The notes under the pieces: generated by a model
Told to the model about the DNA's origin: nothing
The model's input: only the letters and a program-made list of their open reading frames with translations
Database searches by the model: none
Made by a program: the position numbers and the translations under genes
Source of the DNA: Roseitalea sp.
GTDB taxonomy: Bacteria > Pseudomonadota > Alphaproteobacteria > Rhizobiales > Rhizobiaceae
Direction of reading: 5' to 3'
DNA: 64,000 nucleotides
NCBI GenBank assembly: GCA_017642895.1
Contig: JAEPON010000003.1
Coordinates: 124,001-188,000 of the forward strand
In this document: one piece after another, positions 44,327-52,138 of the stretch
How the letters are laid out: each line of letters opens with the position of its first letter
How positions within the stretch are numbered: position 1 is the first letter of the stretch

Positions 44327-45688
44327 TTAGGAGACCTTCGTTAGATTTTGCTGAAGATCGTCGGTTGAAATTGATCCATTCCCGTTTTTGGACAGTCCGA
44401 GCGCTGTCCGCCGCCAGAAGTCCGAGCACAGCGCCGGATCGCGCAGCGCTTCCAGTTGGGTCCAGTGCGGGAACGAAGCGCCAAAGGTCTGCGCGCTCAT
44501 GCGGGCGTCCTTGTAGGGATTGACCCGGCCGCCCGCCTGAACCGTGATCCGGTCGAGATCGTCCAGAAGCGCCAGCGTCTTTTCTCCCCGATTGGGAAAA
44601 TCGAGCGTCAGCGTGTAGCCGGGCACCGGAAAGCTCATCAGGCCCGGCGATGCGATATCGCCGAACCGTTTGAGGACGGTCAGGAAGGAGGCCTGCCCCG
44701 CCTTGCGCGAGGCATCCAGCATGGCCGGGATGGCCTGCCGCGCCGTTTTGAACGGGATGGCGCTCTGGTGCTGGAACAGGCCTGCCGGCCCGTAAAGCCG
44801 GTTCCAGTGGCCCACCGCGTCGAGCGGATAGAAAAAGCCGGCAAAGCCCGTGACGCGGTCGCGGCGGGCCTTGCGCGCCTTGGCGAAATGAAACGCCGTG
44901 TTGAACGCGCGAAGGCTGAAATGGTTGAGCGCCGACACGGGCAGTTCGAACGGCACCGAAAGGCGCGGCGCGTGAACGGCGGTGCGATAGTCCCCGTCAT
45001 CGGCGTGGTTCGCCGTCATCAGCACGCCGCGCTCGCCATGAAGCTGGTCAAGCCAGGCAACGGCATATTCGTTCGCCGCATCGGCCGCATCGGCCTGATC
45101 GAAATAGGCGTCCAGCGTCGCAAAGGATCGCAACCGCTCGACGACGTTGAGCGAACCGACCTTCATCATCTTGAGGCGCACGCGCGTGATGATGCCAGTC
45201 AGGCCCATGCCGCCGATCGTTGCTGCAAAAAGCGCCGGATTGACGGTGCGTGACAGTGTGTGCACGCCGTCCGAGCGGACCAGCGCGATCTGCTCGACAT
45301 GCCGGCCCAGCGTCCCGCGCGCATGGTGGTTCTTGCCGTGCACATCGTTGGCCACCGCCCCGCCCAGGGTGACGAAGCGGGTGCCTGGCGTCACCGGCAG
45401 GAAGAAGCCATAGGGCGCGCAATAGTCGATGATCTGGTGCAGCATCACGCCGGCTTCGGCTTCCACAACGCCACTGTCGGGATTGAAGGCGATGACGCGC
45501 GACGACCCGCGCATGTCGGCGAGCGTGCCGGCATCATTGTGGCATGTGTCGCCATAGGAGCGGCCATTGCCGAACGGCAGGAAGGCGCCCGGCGTCGCAT
45601 CGCGCAGCGCCCCGGCGGTCAGCGGACCCGTGACGGCCGCGCGCGTCGCCGGACGGACCCGGCCGAACCCCTCAAAGTCCGAGCGCAT
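44327..45688 (-). CDS. DprE1-like FAD-dependent oxidase
   Basis: A 453-residue VAO-type flavoprotein resembling mycobacterial DprE1, which oxidises decaprenyl-phosphoryl ribose to the 2-keto form. The FAD-binding segment GNGRSYGDTCHND at residues 42-54 and the C-terminal block AGGRVNPYKDARM with the conserved active-site Lys match DprE1 closely. At the position of the drug-target Cys of DprE1 the sequence reads GYTLTLDFP, that is, Thr instead of Cys. It overlaps the UbiA-type gene by 17 bp, so both steps are probably produced together. DprE1-like assignment is good; the polyprenyl substrate is inferred. Confidence 0.88.
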   Translation of the reverse strand: MRSDFEGFGRVRPATRAAVTGPLTAGALRDATPGAFLPFGNGRSYGDTCHNDAGTLADMRGSSRVIAFNPDSGVVEAEAGVMLHQIIDYCAPYGFFLPVTPGTRFVTLGGAVANDVHGKNHHARGTLGRHVEQIALVRSDGVHTLSRTVNPALFAATIGGMGLTGIITRVRLKMMKVGSLNVVERLRSFATLDAYFDQADAADAANEYAVAWLDQLHGERGVLMTANHADDGDYRTAVHAPRLSVPFELPVSALNHFSLRAFNTAFHFAKARKARRDRVTGFAGFFYPLDAVGHWNRLYGPAGLFQHQSAIPFKTARQAIPAMLDASRKAGQASFLTVLKRFGDIASPGLMSFPVPGYTLTLDFPNRGEKTLALLDDLDRITVQAGGRVNPYKDARMSAQTFGASFPHWTQLEALRDPALCSDFWRRTALGLSKNGNGSISTDDLQQNLTKVS

Positions 45689-47132
45689 GGAAATCGACCA
45701 CGCCGGCGACGAACATCAGCGCGGCACCGAAGACGATCATCAACTGGCTGCGCCAGTCCGTGGCGATGAAGACGACCGGATCGTCGTTGAACTCGCGCCG
45801 CTTGGCGAGGATCCAGATTCGCATGATCAGATAAAGGACCAGCGGGCAGATCGGCCAGATCATCCAGGGATGGTCGTAAAGCTGGTAGACGGCCGGGCTG
45901 TCGAGATAGAGCGCAAGAACGACAATCGCCGAAAAGCCCGACGCCATGCCGGCCTGGGCGATCACATCCTTGTCCTCCGGGCGGTAGCCGCGGCCCGAAA
46001 GGCGCTGCTTGTCGGAGATGTTGGCCAGATCGAGTTCGACATAGCGCTTGACCAGCGCCAGCGACAGGAAAAAGAAGATCGAAAAGGCCAGCAGCCAGTA
46101 GGATGGTTCGGCGGCGACGGCGGCCATGCCGGCGATGATCCGCACCGTGTAAAGGCCGGCCAGCGTCAGAACATCGAGCAGCAGCCAGCGCTTGACCTTC
46201 AGCGAATAGGCCGTCGTGGCGAGGAAATAGAGCGCAAGCACGATGCCGAACAAGACGGGCAGCGTCATCGTGATCAGCACCGAAAAGGCCATGAGCCCGA
46301 ACGCGATCTTGATGCCTGTCGCCGGGTCGATCCGCCCGGCGGCAAGCGGCCGCTTGCACTTGGTCGGATGGCGCCTGTCCATCGACAGATCGAAAAGGTC
46401 GTTGAAGATGTAGACGGCGGACGCCAGGAAACTGAACGCGAAGAAGGCACCGACGAGCTGCAGCATCGTCACCGGCTCGAAGATCGAATGGGCCAGCACG
46501 GCCGGCACAGCGATCAGCACATTCTTGGCCCACTGGTGCACCCGCAGCATCTTGGCCACATCGGTCAGGCTGATCTGGCCGTGATCGACAAGAATGGCGC
46601 CGCCATGGGCATCCGACCATGCACGCGCCTCGCGGTCGGGCGCCACCACATAGGAGCGGCGCGCGGCCTCGAACACCGCCACGTCGTCGCGGCTGTTGCC
46701 GACATAGTCGAAACCCGCATCGCCATAGTCAGCGACAAGCCGCGCACGCTTGGCGGCCGATTTCAGGTTCGTGTCCGGGGTCGATCCGATGACCCGGTCG
46801 AACAGGCCAAGATGCGCCGCGATCCGTCCGGCATGATCCTGCGCACTGGCCGTCGCCAGCACCAGGACACGGCCGCGCGCCTTCTCCGTTTCCAGAAACC
46901 GCAGCACTTGGGGCCGATAGCCCAGGCTGGCCGGATCGATGCCGACGCGTGAAAAGATCTCGTGTTTGAACCGTGCCTTGCCGCCGGCAAGCCAGATCGG
47001 CAGCATCAGCGCAAACAGCGGATTGGCGCGTACCAGGCGGAACACGCACTCCCAGAGCAAATCGCCGGAAATCAGCGTCCCGTCGAGATCGACCGCAAGG
47101 GCGATTGCCGTGTCGTCTACGCGCGCATCCAT
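45672..47132 (-). CDS. HAD phosphatase-UbiA prenyltransferase fusion (DPPR synthase-like)
   Basis: A 486-residue two-domain protein. Residues 1-190 are a HAD phosphatase (motif I VDLDGTLI, late acidic motif VGNSRDD). Residues 200-486 are a UbiA-type prenyltransferase with about 8-9 membrane segments and both motifs: FNDLFDLSMD and YSLKVKRWLLLD. In mycobacteria the UbiA protein Rv3806c joins phosphoribosyl pyrophosphate to decaprenyl phosphate and a separate phosphatase removes the 5-phosphate; here both would be one polypeptide. Rhizobial NoeC, of nodulation-factor arabinosylation, is also related. It is the first gene of the operon, followed by the DprE1-like gene. Confidence 0.9.
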   Translation of the reverse strand: MDARVDDTAIALAVDLDGTLISGDLLWECVFRLVRANPLFALMLPIWLAGGKARFKHEIFSRVGIDPASLGYRPQVLRFLETEKARGRVLVLATASAQDHAGRIAAHLGLFDRVIGSTPDTNLKSAAKRARLVADYGDAGFDYVGNSRDDVAVFEAARRSYVVAPDREARAWSDAHGGAILVDHGQISLTDVAKMLRVHQWAKNVLIAVPAVLAHSIFEPVTMLQLVGAFFAFSFLASAVYIFNDLFDLSMDRRHPTKCKRPLAAGRIDPATGIKIAFGLMAFSVLITMTLPVLFGIVLALYFLATTAYSLKVKRWLLLDVLTLAGLYTVRIIAGMAAVAAEPSYWLLAFSIFFFLSLALVKRYVELDLANISDKQRLSGRGYRPEDKDVIAQAGMASGFSAIVVLALYLDSPAVYQLYDHPWMIWPICPLVLYLIMRIWILAKRREFNDDPVVFIATDWRSQLMIVFGAALMFVAGVVDFHALGL

Positions 47133-47293
47133 GTCCGGCCCCCTCGATTGCCCTGAGATCAGGCCGGCAAACTACCGGAACGGGACGAAAAAGCGGTGAA
47201 TGGCGTGGGTTAACAGCGGCTGAAACGCGGCCAATCGGTGACCATGGTTAGCAGGCGCTGAACGTGCGCGCGGGTATTTTCGTCAAATGCGCA

Positions 47294-47575
47294 TCAGGGG
47301 TTGATGATCGCGTCCGATCCGACCAGTTCGATCGATTCACCGCCGGCAAGCGCGGCACGATCGCCATTGGGCAGGGTGATGAAACAGCCGCTTGCACAAA
47401 AAGAGACGGTTTCGCCCGCGCCGATCACCAGCTCCGATTTCACACCGTTTTCGGTGACCACCAGCGTGCGCGGGTCGCTGTCCTGATTGGTGATCGAGGC
47501 GGTGTGAGCCGGCGCGGCGAGGCCGACGATCACCATCGCCATCAAAGCCTTGAGAACGTGCCGTTTTTCAGACAT
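47294..47575 (-). CDS. Small secreted protein, unknown function
   Basis: A 93-residue protein with a signal peptide (MSEKRHVLKALMAMVIVGLA, cleavage near AHTA). The mature part is about 65 residues of beta-rich sequence with two cysteines close together (VSFCASGCFITLP) that could form a disulfide or bind metal. No family is named. Similar short proteins with a CxxxC near GETVSF are familiar in rhizobial genomes, but I know of no function. Confidence 0.75.
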   Translation of the reverse strand: MSEKRHVLKALMAMVIVGLAAPAHTASITNQDSDPRTLVVTENGVKSELVIGAGETVSFCASGCFITLPNGDRAALAGGESIELVGSDAIINP

Positions 47576-47606
47576 GGGGCCAGTCTAGGGCCGAAACGGC
47601 GCCGGT

Positions 47607-50069
47607 TCAACTGTCGTCCGGCCGGCGCGCATCGCCCGCCTCGATCTCGCCGAACGGCTCCTGCGGAAGCGCCACCGGGACCTCGGCATCGGGTTGCATC
47701 ATGCGCAGATTGACGTCGCGCTGCGGGAACGGGATTTCAATGCCCACCGTCTTGAAGCGCTCGAAAATGGCCATGCGCAGTTCGGTGCGTACCGTCAGCC
47801 CGTAGCCGATGTCGGACAGGAATGCATAGAGCGTGAAATCAAGCGAGGACGCGCCGAAATCATCGAACGAGACGAACGGTTCGGGATTGCCGAGCACGCG
47901 CGGATGATCGGCCGCGATCTCCAGCAGCAGATCATGCACCTGTTGCGGGTCGCTGCCATAGGAGACACCGACCGACACCGTGACGCGGCCGAACGTGTTG
48001 CGATGCATCCAGTTGGAAACCGCCGAATTGATCAGTTCCGAATTGGGCAAGATCAGCGTCTTGCGGTCGAAAAGCTGGATTTCGGTGGCCCGCACCGAAA
48101 TGTTGGTGACGGTGCCGGTATAGCCGCCCGCCTCGATGATGTCGCCGGATTTGAACGGCCGCTCGGCCAGCAGGATCAAACCGGAGACGAAATTGGAGAC
48201 GATGTTCTGCAGGCCAAAGCCGATGCCGAGCGACAGCGCGCCCGCAACCAGCGCCAACTGGCTCATGTCCAGCCCTGCCGCCGACACGCCGATCAGCGCG
48301 GCGAGCGCGATGCCCGCATAGCCGATCGCGGTGCGGATCGAGTTGCGCACGCCCGGCTCGACCCGGCTGCGTTCGAGCACGTTTCCATCAAGCCAGCGCT
48401 GGAACCGCTTGGTGACCAGATAGCCGATGAAGAACAGGACGATGCCGGCGGCGATCGACGTCAGCGAAATCGAGATCGAGCCGACAGGAATATCGGTGAA
48501 GAAACGCGCGCCGAAGGCGCGGATTTCGGGCCAGCGAAAGCCCCATTGCAACGCCAGGACGGGCAGTCCGACAAGCAGGACGACGATCGACAGCGCCATG
48601 CCGAGCACCAGCCCCAACTGGTCGATGGCGGTCTCCGACAGCGACAGTCGCCGGTTGAGCGCCGCGCCGAGCCGCGACTGGCCGAATGCATGGTCCTGCG
48701 CGATCGCCTGCGCGGCGCGATGACCCAGATAGACCGTTGCAAGGATCGCGCCGGTGATGACGATCTGCTGCGCGGCGAACCGGGCAAAGCCGATATAGCC
48801 GGCAAGCGCCGCACCGATCAGCAACAGGCCCGACGCCACCAGCGGCCACTTGACCCAGCCCGGCCATGGCCGGGCGACCGCATCAATGGCCACATCAATG
48901 GCCACATCGTCGGCCGCTTCGGGGACATGCGGCGGGAACGGGCGGATGAATGCGATGACCACGAGCAGCGCACCCACGGCAAGGCTGGCGATCAGGCTCC
49001 GCGCCACCGTGATCGGCAATGATGCGCCGACGATCGTGTTGACCTGTTCGATGACCGTGTCGACCACCGTCACAACGGCCATGGCCACGAAAAACGCCTT
49101 GAGCGAGCGGGCGGCCCCGTCGGTCACGCCGATCAGCCGCCAATTGGGTTTGGAGGGCGCAAACACCGCTTCCGACAGCCGCCACACCAGGACAACGGCC
49201 GCAACGCCGATCAGCAGCCGGGTCAGTATGAACAGGATGTCCGGCCGCATCAGGCCGGCCTGGTCGAGACCGAGAAAGGAGATCGCAAGGAACAGCCAGA
49301 ACGCCAGCGTCGGCATCAACGTGTACCAGAACGCGTTTGTCATCCGCGCGAAATAGGTCGGCGGGTTCTCGCCCTCGGCCCGCTCGATCCAGATGACGAT
49401 CGTCCGGCGCGACGCCCAGACCGCGGCCAGCGCCAGTGCCAGGATCATCAGGGCGCTGACCAGAACCGTGCTCTGTTTGGTGCGCCATGTGAAGCTGGCC
49501 CACGATGTCACGCGTCGTTCCAGCGCCTGGGCGCGCTCGGCCAGATCGGCAATCAGTTGCGGGCTGAATGCGGTGGTGATGTCGTAGCGGCGCGCCAGGG
49601 CTTCGGTAAAAAGGGTCCGCCGAAGCTCGGCGATGCGATCGACCCCGCCGCGCGCCCGGATCGATTGCGTCTCCAACTGCCCGATCAGATCGTTGATCAG
49701 CGCGCGCTCGGCGGCCAGCGCGCCGCGCTCCTGGGCTCTGGGTTCGGGCTCGGGCGGCTCGCTTTCGGGCGGCACCGGACCCAACTGCTCCAGCCGCGAG
49801 CGGACCGCGCCCAGCCGTGGCGTCAACGCGACGCCGGCGGCCAGAAGGCCGTCCTGCAAGGCCGTCAATTCCGTGACGATCTCCGCCAGTCGCCCGTCAT
49901 CCTGCGCGCTTTCCCCGATATCGTTGAGAAGCCGTTCGACGTCACGGGTCAGCGCCAGCACCGACGCTTCGGCCTCGCCCGCCACCGACTGCGCCCGAGC
50001 CGGGATGACAAGCATGGCCAGGGCGAGCGAAAAAACGAGTGCGCGCAACACGATCATGGGCTCACGCAT
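47607..50069 (-). CDS. MscS-type mechanosensitive channel with DUF3772 domain
   Basis: An 820-residue inner-membrane channel. After a signal peptide (VIPARAQ) comes a periplasmic coiled-coil DUF3772 region to about residue 190, then about 10-11 membrane segments. The C-terminal MscS core has the pore helix and beta domain (GIGFGLQNIVSNFVSGLILL, then ERPFKSGDIIEAGG). It releases solutes on hypo-osmotic shock. In an organism that handles betaines this would protect against swelling. A second ATG 4 codons later is an alternative start. Confidence 0.93.
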   Translation of the reverse strand: MREPMIVLRALVFSLALAMLVIPARAQSVAGEAEASVLALTRDVERLLNDIGESAQDDGRLAEIVTELTALQDGLLAAGVALTPRLGAVRSRLEQLGPVPPESEPPEPEPRAQERGALAAERALINDLIGQLETQSIRARGGVDRIAELRRTLFTEALARRYDITTAFSPQLIADLAERAQALERRVTSWASFTWRTKQSTVLVSALMILALALAAVWASRRTIVIWIERAEGENPPTYFARMTNAFWYTLMPTLAFWLFLAISFLGLDQAGLMRPDILFILTRLLIGVAAVVLVWRLSEAVFAPSKPNWRLIGVTDGAARSLKAFFVAMAVVTVVDTVIEQVNTIVGASLPITVARSLIASLAVGALLVVIAFIRPFPPHVPEAADDVAIDVAIDAVARPWPGWVKWPLVASGLLLIGAALAGYIGFARFAAQQIVITGAILATVYLGHRAAQAIAQDHAFGQSRLGAALNRRLSLSETAIDQLGLVLGMALSIVVLLVGLPVLALQWGFRWPEIRAFGARFFTDIPVGSISISLTSIAAGIVLFFIGYLVTKRFQRWLDGNVLERSRVEPGVRNSIRTAIGYAGIALAALIGVSAAGLDMSQLALVAGALSLGIGFGLQNIVSNFVSGLILLAERPFKSGDIIEAGGYTGTVTNISVRATEIQLFDRKTLILPNSELINSAVSNWMHRNTFGRVTVSVGVSYGSDPQQVHDLLLEIAADHPRVLGNPEPFVSFDDFGASSLDFTLYAFLSDIGYGLTVRTELRMAIFERFKTVGIEIPFPQRDVNLRMMQPDAEVPVALPQEPFGEIEAGDARRPDDS

Positions 50070-50207
50070 ATCACATCTGCAAACGGGCGAAAGACGGCTT
50101 GACGGCCCAAGAGCATCGCGGGAACGTCATCGCACGGCGAATTTGTGTCATGCACATGCTGCGGGGCTGATGCAGATTACGGGCGACTGCCGAAAGGTCC
50201 TTCATCC

Positions 50208-51467
50208 ATGGCGGAATATTCTGCCCTCTCCATTGTCAGGAACGCGCTCTCCGGAAATGAGCACTGGAAGCCGGCATGGCGCAAGCCAGAGCCCAAGCCC
50301 GCCTATGACGTGATCATTGTCGGTGGCGGCGGGCACGGGCTTTCGACCGCCTATTATCTCGCCAGCGAGTTCGGCATCCGCAATGTGGCAGTCGTCGAGA
50401 AGGGCTGGGTCGGCTCGGGCAATATCGGCCGCAACACCACGATCGTGCGGTCCAACTATCTGCTGCCGGGCAACACGCCCTTCTACGAGCACTCGATGAA
50501 GCTGTGGGAAAACCTGTCCCACGAGCTGAACTACAATGTGATGTTCTCCCAGCGGGGCATCATCAACCTGTTCCATACGCCCGCGCAGGAAGATGACCAC
50601 GCACGGCGCGGCAATTCCATGATCCTGCAAGGCGTCGATGCGCGTTTCGTGCGCCCGCCCGAACTCAAGCGCCGCGTGCCGGCTCTGAATGTCTCCGGCT
50701 CGTCGCGCTTTCCGGTCCTGGGCGGGCTGGAACAGCCACGTGCCGGCACCGCCCGGCACGACGCGGTTGCCTGGGGCTATGCGCGCGGCGCCGACCGGCG
50801 CGGTGTCGATATCATCGAGAACTGCGAAGTGACCGGCTTTGTCCGCGAGGGCGACCAGGTTACCGGCGTCGAGACCAGCCGCGGCCGCATCCATGCGCGC
50901 AAGGTGGCGGTCGCCGTCGCCGGAGCAACCAGCCGCGTCATGGCCATGGCCGGCATCGGGCGCCTTCCGATCGAAAGCCATGTGCTGCAGGCCTTCGTCA
51001 CCGAGAGCATCAAGCCGTGCCTCGACACCGTCGTCACCTATGGCGGCGGGCACTTGTACATCTCCCAGTCCGACAAGGGGTCGCTGGTCTTTGGCGGCGA
51101 CATTGACGGTTACAATTCCTACGCCCAGCGCGGCAACCTGCCGATCGTCGAGGATGTGATGAGCGAGGTGCTGGAGCTGTTTCCCGCCTTTGCGAAACTG
51201 CGCCTCCTGCGCTCCTGGGGCGGCATCATGGACATGTCCATGGACGGGTCTCCCATCATCGCCAAGGGGCCGCTGCCCGGTCTCTATCTGAACGCCGGCT
51301 GGTGCTATGGCGGCTTCAAGGCGACGCCTGCCTCGGGCTGGTGCTTCGCCCACACGATCGCAAAGGACGAGCCGCACCAGTTCAATGCGCCCTATACGCT
51401 CGACCGTTTCCACCGCGGCACAGTCATCGACGAAAAGGGCCAGGGAGCGACGCCGTGGAAGCATTGA
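50208..51467 (+). CDS. soxB: Sarcosine oxidase beta subunit SoxB
   Basis: Beta subunit of heterotetrameric sarcosine oxidase, which holds FAD and the sarcosine site. The 419-residue length is normal. The N-terminus has VIIVGGGGHGLSTAYYLA, and the covalent-FMN region of the family lies near the beta-alpha interface. GRNTTIVRSNYLLPGN and the C-terminal GWCYGGFKATPASGW are SoxB hallmarks. The complex oxidises sarcosine to glycine, H2O2 and methylene-THF. The gap to soxD, normally short, holds a MITE-like element. Confidence 0.97.
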   Translation: MAEYSALSIVRNALSGNEHWKPAWRKPEPKPAYDVIIVGGGGHGLSTAYYLASEFGIRNVAVVEKGWVGSGNIGRNTTIVRSNYLLPGNTPFYEHSMKLWENLSHELNYNVMFSQRGIINLFHTPAQEDDHARRGNSMILQGVDARFVRPPELKRRVPALNVSGSSRFPVLGGLEQPRAGTARHDAVAWGYARGADRRGVDIIENCEVTGFVREGDQVTGVETSRGRIHARKVAVAVAGATSRVMAMAGIGRLPIESHVLQAFVTESIKPCLDTVVTYGGGHLYISQSDKGSLVFGGDIDGYNSYAQRGNLPIVEDVMSEVLELFPAFAKLRLLRSWGGIMDMSMDGSPIIAKGPLPGLYLNAGWCYGGFKATPASGWCFAHTIAKDEPHQFNAPYTLDRFHRGTVIDEKGQGATPWKH

Positions 51468-51483
51468 TGGCTTGGTTTGGCTC

Positions 51484-51639
51484 TGCCCCTCACCCTTACC
51501 CTCTCCCCGCTGGCGGGGAGAGGGGGTCGCGGACCGGGACGCCTCAGGTGTCGAAAATCGCAACGGGGTTTGATGTCCCGGATGCGATGTCGATGTCTAC
51601 CTCTCCCCGCGTGCGGGGAGAGGGTAAGGGTGAGGGGCG
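51484..51639. repeat. MITE-like element inside soxBDAG (soxB-soxD gap)
   Basis: A 156-bp element with near-perfect 27-bp terminal inverted repeats (26 of 27 matching) that begin TGCCCCTCACCCTTACCCTC. It is the same family and exactly the same length as the element at 6153-6308, but the central 60 bases differ. It separates soxB from soxD. Confidence 0.9.
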
Positions 51640-51669
51640 GCTCCCATTGCGGCAAACAGGGCGAAGAAC

Positions 51670-51936
51670 ATGATCATCGTCTGCCCGTTCTGCGGTCCGC
51701 GCGATCTGTCCGAGTTCGCCTATTGCGGCGATGCGGACAATCTCGCCGCCCGCCCCGATCCGGCCGCGACCGACCCGGCGGCGTGGAACGCCTATGTCTA
51801 TGACCGCACGAACCCGGCGGGCGAGCACGCGGAAATCTGGCAGCATGCCGGCGGGTGCCGCAAATTCCTGCGCGTCGTGCGCAACACGGTGACGCACGAG
51901 ATTTCTGGTGTGACCATGCTGGAGCCGAAGGCATGA
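51670..51936 (+). CDS. soxD: Sarcosine oxidase delta subunit SoxD
   Basis: An 88-residue zinc-binding subunit of the heterotetrameric sarcosine oxidase. The zinc ligands are CPFCG at residues 5-9 and a His and Cys in WQHAGGCRKFL. The family segment EFAYCGDAD is present. Start ATG immediately precedes IIVCPFCG. It needs SoxB, SoxA and SoxG as partners. Confidence 0.96.
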   Translation: MIIVCPFCGPRDLSEFAYCGDADNLAARPDPAATDPAAWNAYVYDRTNPAGEHAEIWQHAGGCRKFLRVVRNTVTHEISGVTMLEPKA

Positions 51937-51954
51937 TCTCTTCGATTGACCTCA

Positions 51955-52106
51955 CCCCGACCCTTCATCCCTCCCCTCAAGGGGGAGGGAGGACGCCAAC
52001 ATGGTCGCTCCCGCTGGTAACATTGGTGCCCGGCTCAGAATGCGGCGGGAGAGGCTCGGCGCAGATGTCCTCCCTCCCCCTTGAGGGGAGGGATGAAGGG
52101 TGGGGG
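51955..52106. repeat. MITE-like element inside soxBDAG (soxD-soxA gap)
   Basis: A 152-bp element with 39-bp terminal inverted repeats that differ at one position; the core is CATCCCTCCCCTCAAGGGGG. It ends 33 bp before the soxA start, so the soxA ribosome binding site (GGAGG at about 52126-52130) has been spared. It is related to the element at 25055-25213. Confidence 0.88.
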
Positions 52107-52138
52107 TGGATGCACCGGATCGGCCGGAGGTGCGCGTC

